Shown here piece after piece: positions 21,546-31,573 of a stretch of 64,000 nt of DNA. Source of the DNA: Myxococcales bacterium. Lineage in GTDB: Bacteria; Myxococcota_A; Polyangia; Haliangiales; Haliangiaceae. Under the pieces are notes generated by a model, which saw only the letters and a program-made list of their open reading frames with translations, was not told the origin of the DNA and made no database searches. The stretch covers positions 296,183 through 360,182 of the forward strand of contig JADJGV010000013.1 of NCBI GenBank assembly GCA_016707895.1. The letters are read 5' to 3'. The position numbers and the translations under genes are program-made. Each line of letters begins with the position of its first letter. The first letter of the stretch is position 1.

Positions 21546-21956
21546 TCACCCCGCCACGGCGTCGACCGTCCGCGCCACGTCACGCTCGATCGCCGCGATC
21601 GCCGCGGTGGGCACCAGCGAGCGAACGCGCGGCCGCCAGCGGTAGGCGAGCACGCCGCCGATCCCCAGGGCGCCACCGACGATCGCCAGGCTTGCCCACA
21701 GCGGCATCCCGGTCGCCGCGCTCAGCCCGACCGCCGCGGCCTGGCCGAGCAGCAGGCCGGCGAGCACGCACGCCGCGATCGCGATCGCGGTCATCCGGAT
21801 CGTCGTCGCCAGCGCGGCGACCTCGGCGCGGACCTCGAGCTCGAGCTGGTCGACGTGGGCGTCGATCAGCTCCTTGGCGTCGGTGAGCAGGCCGCCGACC
21901 AGGTCGCCGTTCGACTCGTCTCGGACCGCGGACGATGAGGACTCGGGTGAGGACAT
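21546..21956 (-). CDS. holin-X (phage_holin_3_6)-like membrane protein
   Basis: A 136-residue protein. A first amphipathic helix (LLTDAKELIDAHVDQLELEV) is followed by two membrane helices (MTAIAIAACVLAGLLLGQAA and LWASLAIVGGALGIGGVLAY) and a short C-terminal helix. The pattern matches the 'putative actinobacterial holin-X' family, which despite the name is a chromosomal stress-related membrane protein often encoded beside DUF883/DUF3618 proteins, exactly as here. No phage genes are near. ATG 21956 lies 14 nt from the GC of a sigma-54-type promoter. Confidence 0.75.
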   Translation of the reverse strand: MSSPESSSSAVRDESNGDLVGGLLTDAKELIDAHVDQLELEVRAEVAALATTIRMTAIAIAACVLAGLLLGQAAAVGLSAATGMPLWASLAIVGGALGIGGVLAYRWRPRVRSLVPTAAIAAIERDVARTVDAVAG

Positions 21957-21970
21957 GGGGTCGCAGGGGA

Positions 21971-21984
21971 GCAAGCACCGTGCC
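21971..21984 (-). promoter_or_regulatory. sigma-54-type promoter for the holin-X-like gene
   Basis: Minus-strand CGGCACGGTGCTTGCT, GG at 21984-21983 and GC at 21972-21971. The start codon follows after 14 nt. It is back to back with the promoter at 21987, with only 2 bp between the two GG pairs. Confidence 0.65.
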
Positions 21985-21986
21985 GC

Positions 21987-22000
21987 GGCACACCGCTTGC
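21987..22000 (+). promoter_or_regulatory. sigma-54-type promoter for the 22014 gene
   Basis: CGGCACACCGCTTGCT, GG at 21987-21988 and GC at 21999-22000. The ATG at 22014 follows after 13 nt. The two divergent sites almost touch, so two polymerases could not bind at once. Confidence 0.65.
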
Positions 22001-22013
22001 TGGACCGAACGGG

Positions 22014-22472
22014 ATGGTCCCTCACGAATCGGTCGCCCTCGTCGTCCACGCTCCCCACGCGCTCGCGCGCACCACCGCGGGGTCGCCCGGCGACGAGCTG
22101 GCGCTCGCGATCGAGCACCGCATCGCGGCCGCGCGCGACCGGATGATGGATCGCCTGCGCGAGGTCAACCGGCGGGTCGAGCACGTCCGCGCGCGGCTCG
22201 ACGTCGCCCAGGCGATCCGCGCGCGCCCGCTGGCGGCGTGCGGCGTCGCGGTCGGCGCCGGCCTGCTCGCCGGCCTGATCATCGGCGGGCCCCGCCGGCC
22301 CGCCCCCGCCCGCGCCCCCGCCCCGGCGCCCGCGCGCGGCGGCACGCTCGCTGGCCAGGTCGCGCGCCAGCTGGCCGCCAGCCTCGGCGGCCTGGCGCTC
22401 GGGCTGGTCCGCGACCAGGTCGGCGCCTGGCTGGCCCGCGCCGCCGACGACCGCCGCGGCGACGCCGACTGA
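22014..22472 (+). CDS. DUF3618/DUF883-like membrane protein
   Basis: A 152-residue protein. An N-terminal helical region (IAAARDRMMDRLREVNRRVEHV) is followed by one membrane helix (PLAACGVAVGAGLLAGLIIG), a Pro/Ala/Arg linker and a second weakly hydrophobic helix (QLAASLGGLALGLVRDQVGAW). It resembles the DUF3618/DUF883 small membrane proteins found with holin-X-like partners, but the second half is atypical. It diverges from the holin-X-like gene under back-to-back sigma-54-type promoters, so the two products may be made alternatively or together and act at the same membrane. Confidence 0.65.
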   Translation: MVPHESVALVVHAPHALARTTAGSPGDELALAIEHRIAAARDRMMDRLREVNRRVEHVRARLDVAQAIRARPLAACGVAVGAGLLAGLIIGGPRRPAPARAPAPAPARGGTLAGQVARQLAASLGGLALGLVRDQVGAWLARAADDRRGDAD

Positions 22473-22532
22473 CCCGCCGCCCGATCGGGGCCCCCGACCG
22501 AGCCGACGGCGACGCCCGCCGCGCGAGCGCGT

Positions 22533-23018
22533 TCAGATCGCGGCGGCGTGGGCGAGATCGCCGGGCACGCCGAAGCGCGGGCTGGCCTCGAGCAGCGCCT
22601 CGTACTGCGTCGACATCTCGCCGCCCAGGGCCTCGAGCTCGTCGGCGTCGAGCAGGCGCCGCACCTTGGGGAAGAGCTTGGCCTCCTCCTCCTCGCGCGC
22701 GTGGTGGGTGACCTCCTCCTGGAGCACCTTGAGCTTCGCGGTGAAGCGCGGGTCGGTCGGCGTCAGCCCGAGCAGATCGGCGAGCACCCGCTTGATCGCG
22801 AGGTGCTCCTCGGTCGCCTCGAGCAACATGTCCGCGGTCTGCTTGGCCTTCACCGCCGGGTAGAACTGGTCCTCCTCGATCGTCACGTGGGCGGCGAGCG
22901 CGTCGGCCAGCTCGACGAAGAGCGCGGCCTTGCGCGCGCCGTCGTCGGCCTCCTCGATCATCGCGAAGAGCCGATCGACCGCGTCGTGCTGGTCCTTGAG
23001 TAGCTGCACGGCATCCAT
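22533..23018 (-). CDS. hemerythrin-domain protein
   Basis: A 161-residue four-helix protein with the di-iron ligands in order: LKDQHDAVD, HVTIEEDQFYP, ATEEHLAIKRV and THHAREEEEAKLFP. Bacterial hemerythrins bind oxygen or sense oxygen, iron or nitric oxide. No extra domain is fused. The spacing of HxxxE and the two late His match the HHE cation-binding subfamily. ATG 23018 has a GGAGG site and lies 27 nt after the stop of the stress gene in the same direction, so the two are an operon under the promoter at 23779. Confidence 0.9.
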   Translation of the reverse strand: MDAVQLLKDQHDAVDRLFAMIEEADDGARKAALFVELADALAAHVTIEEDQFYPAVKAKQTADMLLEATEEHLAIKRVLADLLGLTPTDPRFTAKLKVLQEEVTHHAREEEEAKLFPKVRRLLDADELEALGGEMSTQYEALLEASPRFGVPGDLAHAAAI

Positions 23019-23045
23019 GGGATCCTCCGGTGCGCGGGTGGTCGA

Positions 23046-23681
23046 TCAGTACCGGGTGCCGGCCGGCGGGGTGTCGGCCCGCGGGTTCGGCGGCCGCGCG
23101 ACGACGGCGTCGGTCGCCCCGACGCGGGTGGCGACCTCGCCGCGGTTGTCGGTCTTGATGTCGGCCTTGGCCTCGCCGGTCGAGTCGACGTCGGCCGCGC
23201 CCAGGTGCTTGAAGATCTCCTTGGCGCGATCGGTCCACTCGCGGTTGTCGGAGTGCACCGACACCAGGATGCCGCCGTTCTTGAGGATGCCCTCGTAGCG
23301 CTTGGCCTCGTACTCCGGGATCCCCATGCCGATCAGCGCGCCGGTCAGGCCGCCGACCGCGCCGCCGACGCCCGCGCCGGCCAGCGCCGCCATGATCGGG
23401 CCGGCGGCGATGAACGGGCCGAGGCCGGGGATCGCGAGCGCGCCGATGCCGACCAGCCAGCCGAGCGTGCCGCCCAGGACCGCCCCGGTGCCGGCGCCGG
23501 TGGCCGCGCCCTCGGGCGCCTTGGTGTGCTTCTCGTGGGCGAACTCCTTGGTGCTGTGCGCCTCGGGGAACAGCACCGAGACGTCGTTGGGGCGAAAGCC
23601 GGCACGGCGGAACTCGATGATCGCGAGCTCGACCTGGGGACGATCGCGGAAGATGCCGAAGACGGCGGTGTTGGTGGCCAT
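23046..23681 (-). CDS. glycine-zipper general stress protein (DUF1269/GSP17M-like)
   Basis: A 211-residue protein. The N-terminus (AVFGIFRDRPQVELAIIEF, then GFRPNDVSVLFPE) is the small alpha-beta domain of general-stress 17M proteins. The middle is a membrane-spanning glycine zipper (GAGTGAVLGGTLGWLVGIG, AGVGGAVGGLTGALIG), and the C-terminus has a second alpha-beta part (GILVSVHSDN) and a disordered tail. Such proteins are induced by salt, cold or starvation; a molecular role is not established. ATG 23681 has an AAGGAG site; an upstream ATG at 23756 is possible but lacks one. It is the first gene of an operon with hemerythrin. Confidence 0.8.
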   Translation of the reverse strand: MATNTAVFGIFRDRPQVELAIIEFRRAGFRPNDVSVLFPEAHSTKEFAHEKHTKAPEGAATGAGTGAVLGGTLGWLVGIGALAIPGLGPFIAAGPIMAALAGAGVGGAVGGLTGALIGMGIPEYEAKRYEGILKNGGILVSVHSDNREWTDRAKEIFKHLGAADVDSTGEAKADIKTDNRGEVATRVGATDAVVARPPNPRADTPPAGTRY

Positions 23682-23778
23682 GGGTAGCTCCTTGGGTGCG
23701 TGCGCTGGCTCGAGGCGCGGACCAGACGACGACGGACGGTCGACGTGGCGGCGCATCGACCCGCGACCTCGGCCCTGT

Positions 23779-23792
23779 GCAGGTCGCGCGCC
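23779..23792 (-). promoter_or_regulatory. sigma-54-type promoter for the stress protein-hemerythrin operon
   Basis: Minus-strand TGGCGCGCGACCTGCA, GG at 23792-23791 and GC at 23780-23779. The preferred ATG is 97 nt further on, giving a leadered transcript. Confidence 0.55.
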
Positions 23793-23907
23793 ACCCAGGG
23801 CCGGCCACGCCGACCGCGTCCGCGGCGCATGCCCGGCGCCGCCTGTGCGGGCGGGCCCCCCGAGCGCCCGCGCCCCGCCGCCGCCGCCGCCCGCCTCGAC
23901 GCGCGCC

Positions 23908-24513
23908 TCAGGCGGCGCCGCGGGACGCGCAGCCGTCGAGGTGATCGTCGACCAGCCCCATCGCCTGCATGAACGCGTAGACCGTGGTCGGCCCGACGAA
24001 CCGCCAGCCGCGCCGCTTGAGGTCCTTGGACATCGCGATCGACGCCGGCGTCGTGGCCATGGCGCGCAGCGCGGCCAGGGTCAGCTTGCGCGGCCGCGCG
24101 CTGGCCGGCGGCTGGTAGCGCCAGACGTACGCGTCGAGCGAGCCGCACTCCTCGACCAGCGCGAGGTAGCGACCGGCGTTGTGGATCGTCGCCTCGATCT
24201 TGCCGCGGTGGCGGACGATCGCCGCGTCGGCCAGCAGCCGCCGCACGTCGCGCGCGCCGAACCGGGCCACCGCCGCGGGCTCGAAGTCGGCGAACGCCGC
24301 GCGGAAGCCCTCGCGCTTGCGCAGGATCGTCAGCCAGGACAGCCCGGCCTGGAAGCCCTCGAGGCACAGCTTCTCGAACAGCCGGCGATCGTCGTGGACC
24401 GGGCGGCCCCACTCGCGATCGTGGTACGCGACGTAGTCGGGGCTGCCGACGCACCAGCCGCAGCGCGGGCGATCGTCGGGGCCGAGCTTCACTCCGGCGG
24501 GCAGGCGGGCCAT
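23908..24513 (-). CDS. tag: DNA-3-methyladenine glycosylase I
   Basis: A 201-residue protein, the usual length of Tag. It removes 3-methyladenine from alkylated DNA in base-excision repair. Signatures: RCGWC near residue 17, YVAYHDREWGRPVHDDRRLFE, LEGFQAGLSWLTILRKREGFR, and a C-terminal GPTTVYAFMQAMGLVDDHLDGC with the zinc-binding His/Cys. The first Cys and the late His and Cys fit the zinc snap known from E. coli Tag. It is encoded just downstream of the Bat-operon EBP, in the same direction (29-nt gap), and may share its transcript. A GG-N9-GC sequence upstream was not accepted as a promoter. Confidence 0.94.
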   Translation of the reverse strand: MARLPAGVKLGPDDRPRCGWCVGSPDYVAYHDREWGRPVHDDRRLFEKLCLEGFQAGLSWLTILRKREGFRAAFADFEPAAVARFGARDVRRLLADAAIVRHRGKIEATIHNAGRYLALVEECGSLDAYVWRYQPPASARPRKLTLAALRAMATTPASIAMSKDLKRRGWRFVGPTTVYAFMQAMGLVDDHLDGCASRGAA

Positions 24514-24542
24514 CGCGCCGACGGTAGCAGAGCGCGGCCGCG

Positions 24543-25921
<1,379 letters not shown>

Positions 25922-25922
<1 letters not shown>

Positions 25923-26824
25923 TACCAGTCCTGGGTCGGCTGCGCGCCCGTCGCGTCGCCACCGTCCCGGACCCGACCGCGCCGCAGCTGGCGCGACATG
26001 CTCTCGAGCTGATCGAGCTTCTGGTCCTGGGGCAGATCCGGGGTGTCACCCTCGGTGTCGTCCTGCGGCCACTGCGCCTGCGGCATGCGCCGCGGCGGCT
26101 GGCCCTGCCCTTGCGGCTGCTGGCCCTGCTGGCCCTGCTGGCCCTGCCCTTGCGGCGGTTGCTGCTGCGGCTGGCCCTGGCCCTGCCCCTGCGGCGGTTG
26201 CTGCTGCGGCTGGCCCTGCCCCTGCCCTTGCGGCGGTTGCTGCTGCGGCTGGCCTTGCCCCTGGCCTTGCTGTGGCTGCTGCTGCTGGCCCTGGCCCTGC
26301 TGCGGTTGCTGCTGCGGCTGGCCCTGGCCTTGCCCCTGCTGCTGTTGCTGCTGGCGCTGCTTCTCGCGCTGCCGCAGCGCCAGCTCCAGGTTCGAGCGCG
26401 CGCTCTCGAGCTTCGGGTCGGCGCGCAGCGCGTCCTTGTACTCGTCGATCGCGTCGTCGAGCTTCTTCTGCTTCATGCGGATGTTGCCGCGGTTGTAGTG
26501 CGCGCGGGCCGCCAGCGACTTGTCCTTGGCGTGGGTCGCCTTGCCCAGCTGCTTCCACGCCTCGTCGTACAGGCCGTCCCGGCCGGCGGCGTCAGCGGCC
26601 TGATCGCCCTTGGCCATCGTCGCGGTGCCCTCGTCGTAGGCCAGCCCGGCGCTGTCGACGCCGTTGTCGCGGGCCCGCTGGTACGCGGCCAGCGCGTCGT
26701 CGTAGCGGCCCTCGGCGTAGGCGCGGTTGCCGGCGTCGACGTCGGCGTCGTTCTGCCACAGCGGCTCCCAGCCGCCGAGCGGGATCAGCACGAGCACGAA
26801 GCACAGCGCGCGCAGCCGCCGCAT
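25922..26824 (-). CDS. BatC-like TPR protein with Gln-rich region
   Basis: A 300-residue protein. A hydrophobic N-terminus (LRALCFVLVLIPLGG) is a signal or anchor. TPR units follow (AGNRAYAEGRYDDALAAYQ, ARAHYNRGNIRMKQKKLDD and the next helix), then about 80 residues of Gln/Gly/Pro repeats (units GQGQPQQQP), and an acidic/Arg C-terminus. TPR proteins of this kind (BatC) accompany two VWA proteins in Bat operons, where they are thought to help assemble membrane complexes under stress. The Gln-rich block is encoded by near-perfect 27-bp repeats, likely to vary between strains. A 221-nt gap with an inverted-repeat element separates it from the upstream VWA gene. Confidence 0.82.
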
Positions 26825-26868
26825 GCCTCGAGTCTGCCACGGGGTCGGCGCCGGCGCCATCACGGGTT

Positions 26869-27046
26869 GGGCCCCCGCGTGAACACGTCGAGCGGTGACC
26901 GCGGCCGAGGCGCCCGGATGGCAAGGCGCTGGCGAGGACCGGAAGGGAGCGTCCTCGTTGGACGTGACCTGAGGACCGGAGTCGGCAACGCCGCCAGCCG
27001 GGATGGATCGGCCGCGAGCACGACCGAGGTGTTCACGCGGGGGCCC
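26869..27046. mobile_element. 178-bp MITE-like element with 18-bp perfect inverted ends
   Basis: The ends, 26869-26886 and 27029-27046, are perfect 18-bp inverted repeats (GGGCCCCCGCGTGAACAC and its complement). The next 25-30 bp inward also pair imperfectly (both contain GCGGCCGA and a TGGC further in). There is no coding capacity. The right end meets the TAG of the VWA gene at 27046-27048. No target-site duplication longer than 1 bp is visible. It could be a MITE, or a long stem acting as an mRNA processing or termination site within the Bat operon. Confidence 0.5.
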
Positions 27047-28194
27047 TACCCCTCGGGGAACCGCACCCGGCGCCGGGTGCCCAGGCAGGCCTCGATCAAG
27101 AGCAGCATGAAGCCGGGGAACAAGAACGCGGCGTACCACTCGTCCATCACCCGCTCGTCGCGCTTGGCCAGCGAGCCGCGGGTCAGCGCGTCGAGCGCCA
27201 CCACCACCGCGTCGACCGGCGGCGGCCCCGGGCCCAGCTCGATGTAGCGGTTGGGGTCGCCGCCGGCCTCGGCCAGCGTGCGCAGCGACGACGGATCCAG
27301 CGCCGAGCGCACGATCTTGCCCTGGGCGTCGTACTTCCAGCCGCTGGGCCGGCCGTCGGCGTCGATGTCGGGCACGTTGCCGCCGCTCGGGGTGCCGACG
27401 CCGACGACGATCAGCGTGACGCCGAGCTGCTTGGCCTGGGCCGCCTGCTCGAGCGCGGCGCGGACGCCGTCGCCGGCGCGATCGCGATCGGCGCCGTCGG
27501 TGATCAGCATGAACACCTTGCTGCGGTCGCTGATCTCCTCGGCCGGCGCCGCCACCGGCGTGTCGGCCGGCTCGCCCGGCAGCGGATCGCCGCCGTGGCC
27601 GCGGCCGCGCAGGCCGGCGCAGCGCCCGCCCCAGGGGTCGCTGGTGTCGGGGCGCAGCACGCAGGTCGCGACCCGGAACGCCTCGTCGAGGTTCGAGCCG
27701 CCCGGCAGATCGGCCGGGCCCAGGTCGCGGAGGAACTGCGCGCCGACCTCCTTGTCGTCGGTCAGCGGGAAGTGCGCCGCGGTGCCGGCGAAGACCATCG
27801 CCCCGACCCGATCGTTGACCAGCTTGGGCAAGAGCGCGTCGACGAACGCCCGGGCCTTGGCCAGCCGGGTGCCGTCGACGTCGCTGACCAGCATCGACTT
27901 CGACACGTCGAGGCCGATCACCAGGTCGAGGCCCTCCTTGCTGCCGTCGCGCTTGCCGGCGCGCTGCGGTCGGGCGGCGGCCAGCGCGATCGCGCACAGC
28001 CCCAGCGCGACCAGCGCGGTCTTGGTCCAGCGCCGCCACGCCGACGCCGAGGCCAGCATCCGCTGCACCTGCGGCACGTGGCCGAGCTGGCGCACCACCG
28101 CCTGCCGCCGGACGTGGTCCCACGCCGCGAGCCCGAGGACGATCAGCGGCGCCAGCACCGCCACCGCCAGCAGATCCGGGTAGGCGAAGGTCAC
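27046..28194 (-). CDS. VWA-domain membrane protein (BatA/BatB-like)
   Basis: A 382-residue protein with two N-terminal membrane helices (about residues 6-24 and 55-75), a von Willebrand A domain with an intact MIDAS motif (GLDVSKSM), and a C-terminal helix (AAFLFPGFMLLLIEACL). Between strands is a disordered Gly/Pro insert of about 60 residues (after PDTSDPWGGRC). BatA/BatB proteins sit in the inner membrane with the VWA domain outside and work with MoxR ATPases and DUF58 proteins in complex assembly or stress tolerance. GTG 28194 overlaps the stop of the previous VWA gene by GTGA. Confidence 0.85.
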   Translation of the reverse strand: MTFAYPDLLAVAVLAPLIVLGLAAWDHVRRQAVVRQLGHVPQVQRMLASASAWRRWTKTALVALGLCAIALAAARPQRAGKRDGSKEGLDLVIGLDVSKSMLVSDVDGTRLAKARAFVDALLPKLVNDRVGAMVFAGTAAHFPLTDDKEVGAQFLRDLGPADLPGGSNLDEAFRVATCVLRPDTSDPWGGRCAGLRGRGHGGDPLPGEPADTPVAAPAEEISDRSKVFMLITDGADRDRAGDGVRAALEQAAQAKQLGVTLIVVGVGTPSGGNVPDIDADGRPSGWKYDAQGKIVRSALDPSSLRTLAEAGGDPNRYIELGPGPPPVDAVVVALDALTRGSLAKRDERVMDEWYAAFLFPGFMLLLIEACLGTRRRVRFPEG

Positions 28195-29279
28195 GGGAAC
28201 CTCCGCAGCCAGGTCCGGGCCAAGAGCGCGTCGAGGCCGAGCAGCGCCAGCGCGATCGCCAGCGGCAGCACCCACAGCTCGGCGTCCTTCTTGCGCTCCT
28301 TCTCGACGCGGCGGGTCTTGTCGAGCTCCTTGCGCACGGTCTCGAAGCCGTTCTCCAGCTCCTTGAAGTCGGTGGCCTTGAAGAACATGCCGCCGGTGAC
28401 CTGCGCGATGTTGCGCAGGGTCGCCGGGTTGACGGTGTTGCCGAACTGCCGCGGGCCGTCCTCGGCGCCGACCAGCACGGTGAACACCTTGACCCGATCG
28501 TTGAACGCCACCTCGGCCGCCTGCTGCGGGGTCATCTGGGTCGAGACGTTGTTCTCGCCGTCGGACAGCAGGATCACGATCTTCGACTTGGCGTCGCTGC
28601 GGCGCAGCGACGCCAGCCCCAGCCCCAGGCCGTCACCGATCGCCGTGCCCATGGCCGGGATGTCGTCGAGCGCGAGGTCGGCGACCACCTGGTCGAGGAT
28701 CTTCATGTCGAGGGTCAGCGGGCACTGCAGCATGGTCTGCTGCGCGAACACCGTCAGCCCGACCCGGTCGCCGTGGCGGCCGGCGACGAACCGGCGGATC
28801 ACCCGCTGCGCGGCGTCGAGGCGATCGGTCTGCACCGGCGGATCGCCGCGGGCCATGTCGGTCTCCTCCATCGACTTCGACAGGTCGAGCACGATCATGA
28901 TGTCGATCGAGTCGACCTCGCGGGTGATCGTGCGGTAGGTCTGCGGCCGCGCCAGCGCCACGATCACCGCGCCCAGCGCGACGATCCGCAGCACCGTCGG
29001 CAGCGTCGTCAGGTAGCTGCGGACGCCGCCGCCAGCCCGGCTCAGCTCGCCGACCCGCGAGAAGCCCATCGCCGCGCCGCGCGACCGCCCGAGGTGGAAG
29101 CCGACCCATGCCAGCAGCAGGCCGGCGGCGCTCAGCACCCAGACCTGCGGGTGGGCCCACGACAGCGCGCCGGCGTGGCGGCTGGGATCGCGGTAGTAGT
29201 CGCGCAGGATCAGCGCCAGCGGCCCGCCGATCACCAGCAGCAGGCCGTACGGCAGGAGCGCGCGCAGCCAGCGGTTCAC
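28191..29279 (-). CDS. VWA-domain membrane protein (BatA-like)
   Basis: A 362-residue protein with helices at about residues 7-25, 45-62 and 90-108, a VWA domain with MIDAS VLDLSKSMEE and later SDGENN, and a C-terminal helix before the final LLARTWLRRFP. It is the paralogue of the next gene and lacks its Gly/Pro insert. The TDMARGDPPVQTDR loop and the ILLSDGE strand are typical of BatA. GTG 29279 overlaps the stop of the BatD-like gene by GTGA, so translation is coupled through the whole MoxR-Bat series. Confidence 0.87.
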   Translation of the reverse strand: MNRWLRALLPYGLLLVIGGPLALILRDYYRDPSRHAGALSWAHPQVWVLSAAGLLLAWVGFHLGRSRGAAMGFSRVGELSRAGGGVRSYLTTLPTVLRIVALGAVIVALARPQTYRTITREVDSIDIMIVLDLSKSMEETDMARGDPPVQTDRLDAAQRVIRRFVAGRHGDRVGLTVFAQQTMLQCPLTLDMKILDQVVADLALDDIPAMGTAIGDGLGLGLASLRRSDAKSKIVILLSDGENNVSTQMTPQQAAEVAFNDRVKVFTVLVGAEDGPRQFGNTVNPATLRNIAQVTGGMFFKATDFKELENGFETVRKELDKTRRVEKERKKDAELWVLPLAIALALLGLDALLARTWLRRFP

Positions 29280-30496
29280 CGCGCACCTCCGCGGGCGCCC
29301 GCGATCGCGGTGATCAGCGCGCGGGCGTCGACCAGCGCGATCGCGCCCTGCTCCGGGTCGACCGCCGCGGCGAACTTCACCAGATCGGCGGCGCCCAGCC
29401 AGCGCTCGGCCTCGGTCAGCCCGGTCGGCGCGATCGCGGTCGCGCCCAGCGCCTTGATCAGCTCGCGGGTCGTGCGGTGCCGGCTCGGCAGCGCGAACTC
29501 CTCGAGCAGGTAGGTGCGGACGACGCTGGCCATCACACGGTAGCCGGCGACCTGATCGTCGACCAGCGTGCCGGCGCGCTCGAGCTCGTCGAGCGCGGCC
29601 AGCGCCTTGCGCGCGGCGTCGGTCAGTCGGGTCAGGTCGATCCACGCCGCCCGCCGGGCCGGCGCCTTGGCCGCGGCCTTCATCGCCGGCGGCGCCGCGG
29701 CCACCGTGGCCGGATCGGCCGGCACGACCAGCGGCTCGAGCCCCTCGATCGTCACCTCGACCGGGCGCGCCGCGGCCCGCGCCTTGCGCCGGCGCCGCGA
29801 CCACAGCCAGGTGGTGCCGCCGACCACCACGATCACCGCGACGCCGATCGCCAGGCTCAGCCACAGCCAGTTGCGCCGGCGCAGCGGCACCGGCGGGGTC
29901 GCGCCGAGGAACGCGTTGGGGTCGTCGATCGAGTCGATCGATCCCACGATGCGCAGCGGCACCTCGTTGGTGACCACCCACGAGCTGTCGCCGCCGACCG
30001 AGTACGTCACCTGCACCGGCGGCAACCGCACGTCGCCCAGCTCCCAGGCCTGCAGCTGGATCTGGTAGGTGCGCTTGCGGGTGCCGTCGGAGCGCCGCTC
30101 CTCGACCGAGGTCCGCTTGAGCTCGTCGAACGCCGGCGCCAGATCGAGGCCGGACGGCACCGACACCGTGACGTGCTCGTCGAACACCACCTCGACGAAC
30201 AGCGTGAACTTGTCGCCCAGCCGCATCTCGGTCGGCGCCGCCGACGCCGACACCTGGGGCTTGCCGATGCCGAGCAGGGTCGGCCCGTCGATGACGATCC
30301 GGGTCGGCCCGGCGTCGCCGGTGACGCCGCCGTCGCTGGGGGCGCCGCCGATCGCCGCGCCGCCGTCGAGGTCGACCCCGGCGTCGGGCCCGGGCTGGGC
30401 CAGCGCCGGCGCCGCCAGCGCGCACGCCAGCGCGATCGCCAGCCCCGCGCCCAGCCGCCGGTGGGCCGCCACCGATGCGCGGCGGGGCGCGCTCAT
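29276..30496 (-). CDS. BatD-like (oxygen tolerance) exported protein
   Basis: A 406-residue protein: signal peptide (residues 1-33, ending APALAQ), a short Asp/Gly spacer, a beta-rich periplasmic region (DKFTLFVEVVFDEHVTVSV, then YQIQLQAWELGDVRLPPVQ), one membrane helix at about 235-255 (LWLSLAIGVAVIVVVGGT), and a helical cytoplasmic tail with an ALIDxLR-like RTTRELIKAL segment. This is the BatD/DUF4381-like layout found between DUF58 and VWA genes. The start ATG overlaps the DUF58 stop (ATGA). The tail probably contacts the MoxR ATPase or DUF58 protein, which is inference from gene order. Confidence 0.75.
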   Translation of the reverse strand: MSAPRRASVAAHRRLGAGLAIALACALAAPALAQPGPDAGVDLDGGAAIGGAPSDGGVTGDAGPTRIVIDGPTLLGIGKPQVSASAAPTEMRLGDKFTLFVEVVFDEHVTVSVPSGLDLAPAFDELKRTSVEERRSDGTRKRTYQIQLQAWELGDVRLPPVQVTYSVGGDSSWVVTNEVPLRIVGSIDSIDDPNAFLGATPPVPLRRRNWLWLSLAIGVAVIVVVGGTTWLWSRRRRKARAAARPVEVTIEGLEPLVVPADPATVAAAPPAMKAAAKAPARRAAWIDLTRLTDAARKALAALDELERAGTLVDDQVAGYRVMASVVRTYLLEEFALPSRHRTTRELIKALGATAIAPTGLTEAERWLGAADLVKFAAAVDPEQGAIALVDARALITAIAGARGGAR

Positions 30497-31380
30497 CCGT
30501 GGGCCATGCGGCGCGCCCGCGCCTTGAAGAACGCGATCAGCGCGTCGACGTACGGCTGGTCGGTGCGCACCATGACGGTGTCGAGGTTCATCCGCCGCAG
30601 CACCAGGTCGCGGGCCGCGGCCTGCCCGGCCAGCCGCCGGCGGTACGCCTGCGCGTTCCAGCCGTTGGTGTCGAACTCCGCCACCTCGCCGGACTCGAGA
30701 TCCTCGAACTGCACCAGCCCGACCCGCGGCAGCATCAGCTCGACCGGATCGGCCATCACCACCGGCACCAGCTCGTGGCGCTGCGCGGTGATCCGCATCG
30801 GCCGGTCCCAGCCCTCGGACAGGAAGTCGCTGACCAGGAACACCACCGAGCGCCGCCGCGCGATCTTGCCCAGGAAGTCGAGCCCGGCGCCGAGGTCGGT
30901 CTTGCGCGACTCGGGCTTGAACGACAGGATCTCGCTGACCACCCGCATGACGTGGCGGCGGCCCTTCTTGGGCGGCACGTAGCGCTCGACCTTGTCGGTC
31001 ACCAGGAACAGCCCGACCCGATCGTTGTTCTTGATCGCCGAGAACGCCACCATCGCCGCCAGCTCGGCCGCCAGCTCGCGCTTCGACAAGGTCGCCGTGC
31101 CGAACAGCCCCGACGCGCTCATGTCGATCATCAGGTTGACCGTGCGGTCGCGCTCCTCGACGAACTGCTTGACGTGCGGCGCGTTCATGCGCGCCGAGAC
31201 GTTCCAGTCGATCGAGCGCACGTCGTCGCCCGCGATGTAGGGGCGCACGTCCGAGAACACCAGCCCGCGGCCCTTGAACACCGAGTGGTACTGCCCCGCG
31301 AGGCGCTCGTCGACCAACCGCCGCGTGGCGATCTCGATCTTCTTGGCCTTCTTGAAGAGCTCGCTGGCGACGATGGGCAT
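30493..31380 (-). CDS. DUF58 family protein
   Basis: A 295-residue protein of normal length for DUF58. It carries the hallmark VRPYIAGDDVRSIDWNVSAR and a VWA-like fold (MIDMSASGLFGT, FLVSDFLSEGW). DUF58 proteins always travel with MoxR ATPases and are presumed partners in metallochaperone or complex-assembly work. No membrane helix is present. Upstream, a poly-G tract and a hairpin separate it from moxR; in related operons the two genes are close, so the true gap is uncertain. The downstream BatD-like gene overlaps by ATGA. Confidence 0.92.
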   Translation of the reverse strand: MPIVASELFKKAKKIEIATRRLVDERLAGQYHSVFKGRGLVFSDVRPYIAGDDVRSIDWNVSARMNAPHVKQFVEERDRTVNLMIDMSASGLFGTATLSKRELAAELAAMVAFSAIKNNDRVGLFLVTDKVERYVPPKKGRRHVMRVVSEILSFKPESRKTDLGAGLDFLGKIARRRSVVFLVSDFLSEGWDRPMRITAQRHELVPVVMADPVELMLPRVGLVQFEDLESGEVAEFDTNGWNAQAYRRRLAGQAAARDLVLRRMNLDTVMVRTDQPYVDALIAFFKARARRMAHG

Positions 31381-31401
31381 GGGAGATCGGGATACAGAGA
31401 C

Positions 31402-31556
<155 letters not shown>

Positions 31557-31573
31557 GGGGCCGTGTCGTGGGG

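Noticed and set aside
21546..21956. Holin-like gene as evidence for a prophage
   Set aside because: No other phage genes are near; the family is a normal chromosomal stress-type membrane protein.
24527..24539. GG-N9-GC sequence before tag
   Set aside because: The spacer is one base short of the 10 nt sigma-54 requires.
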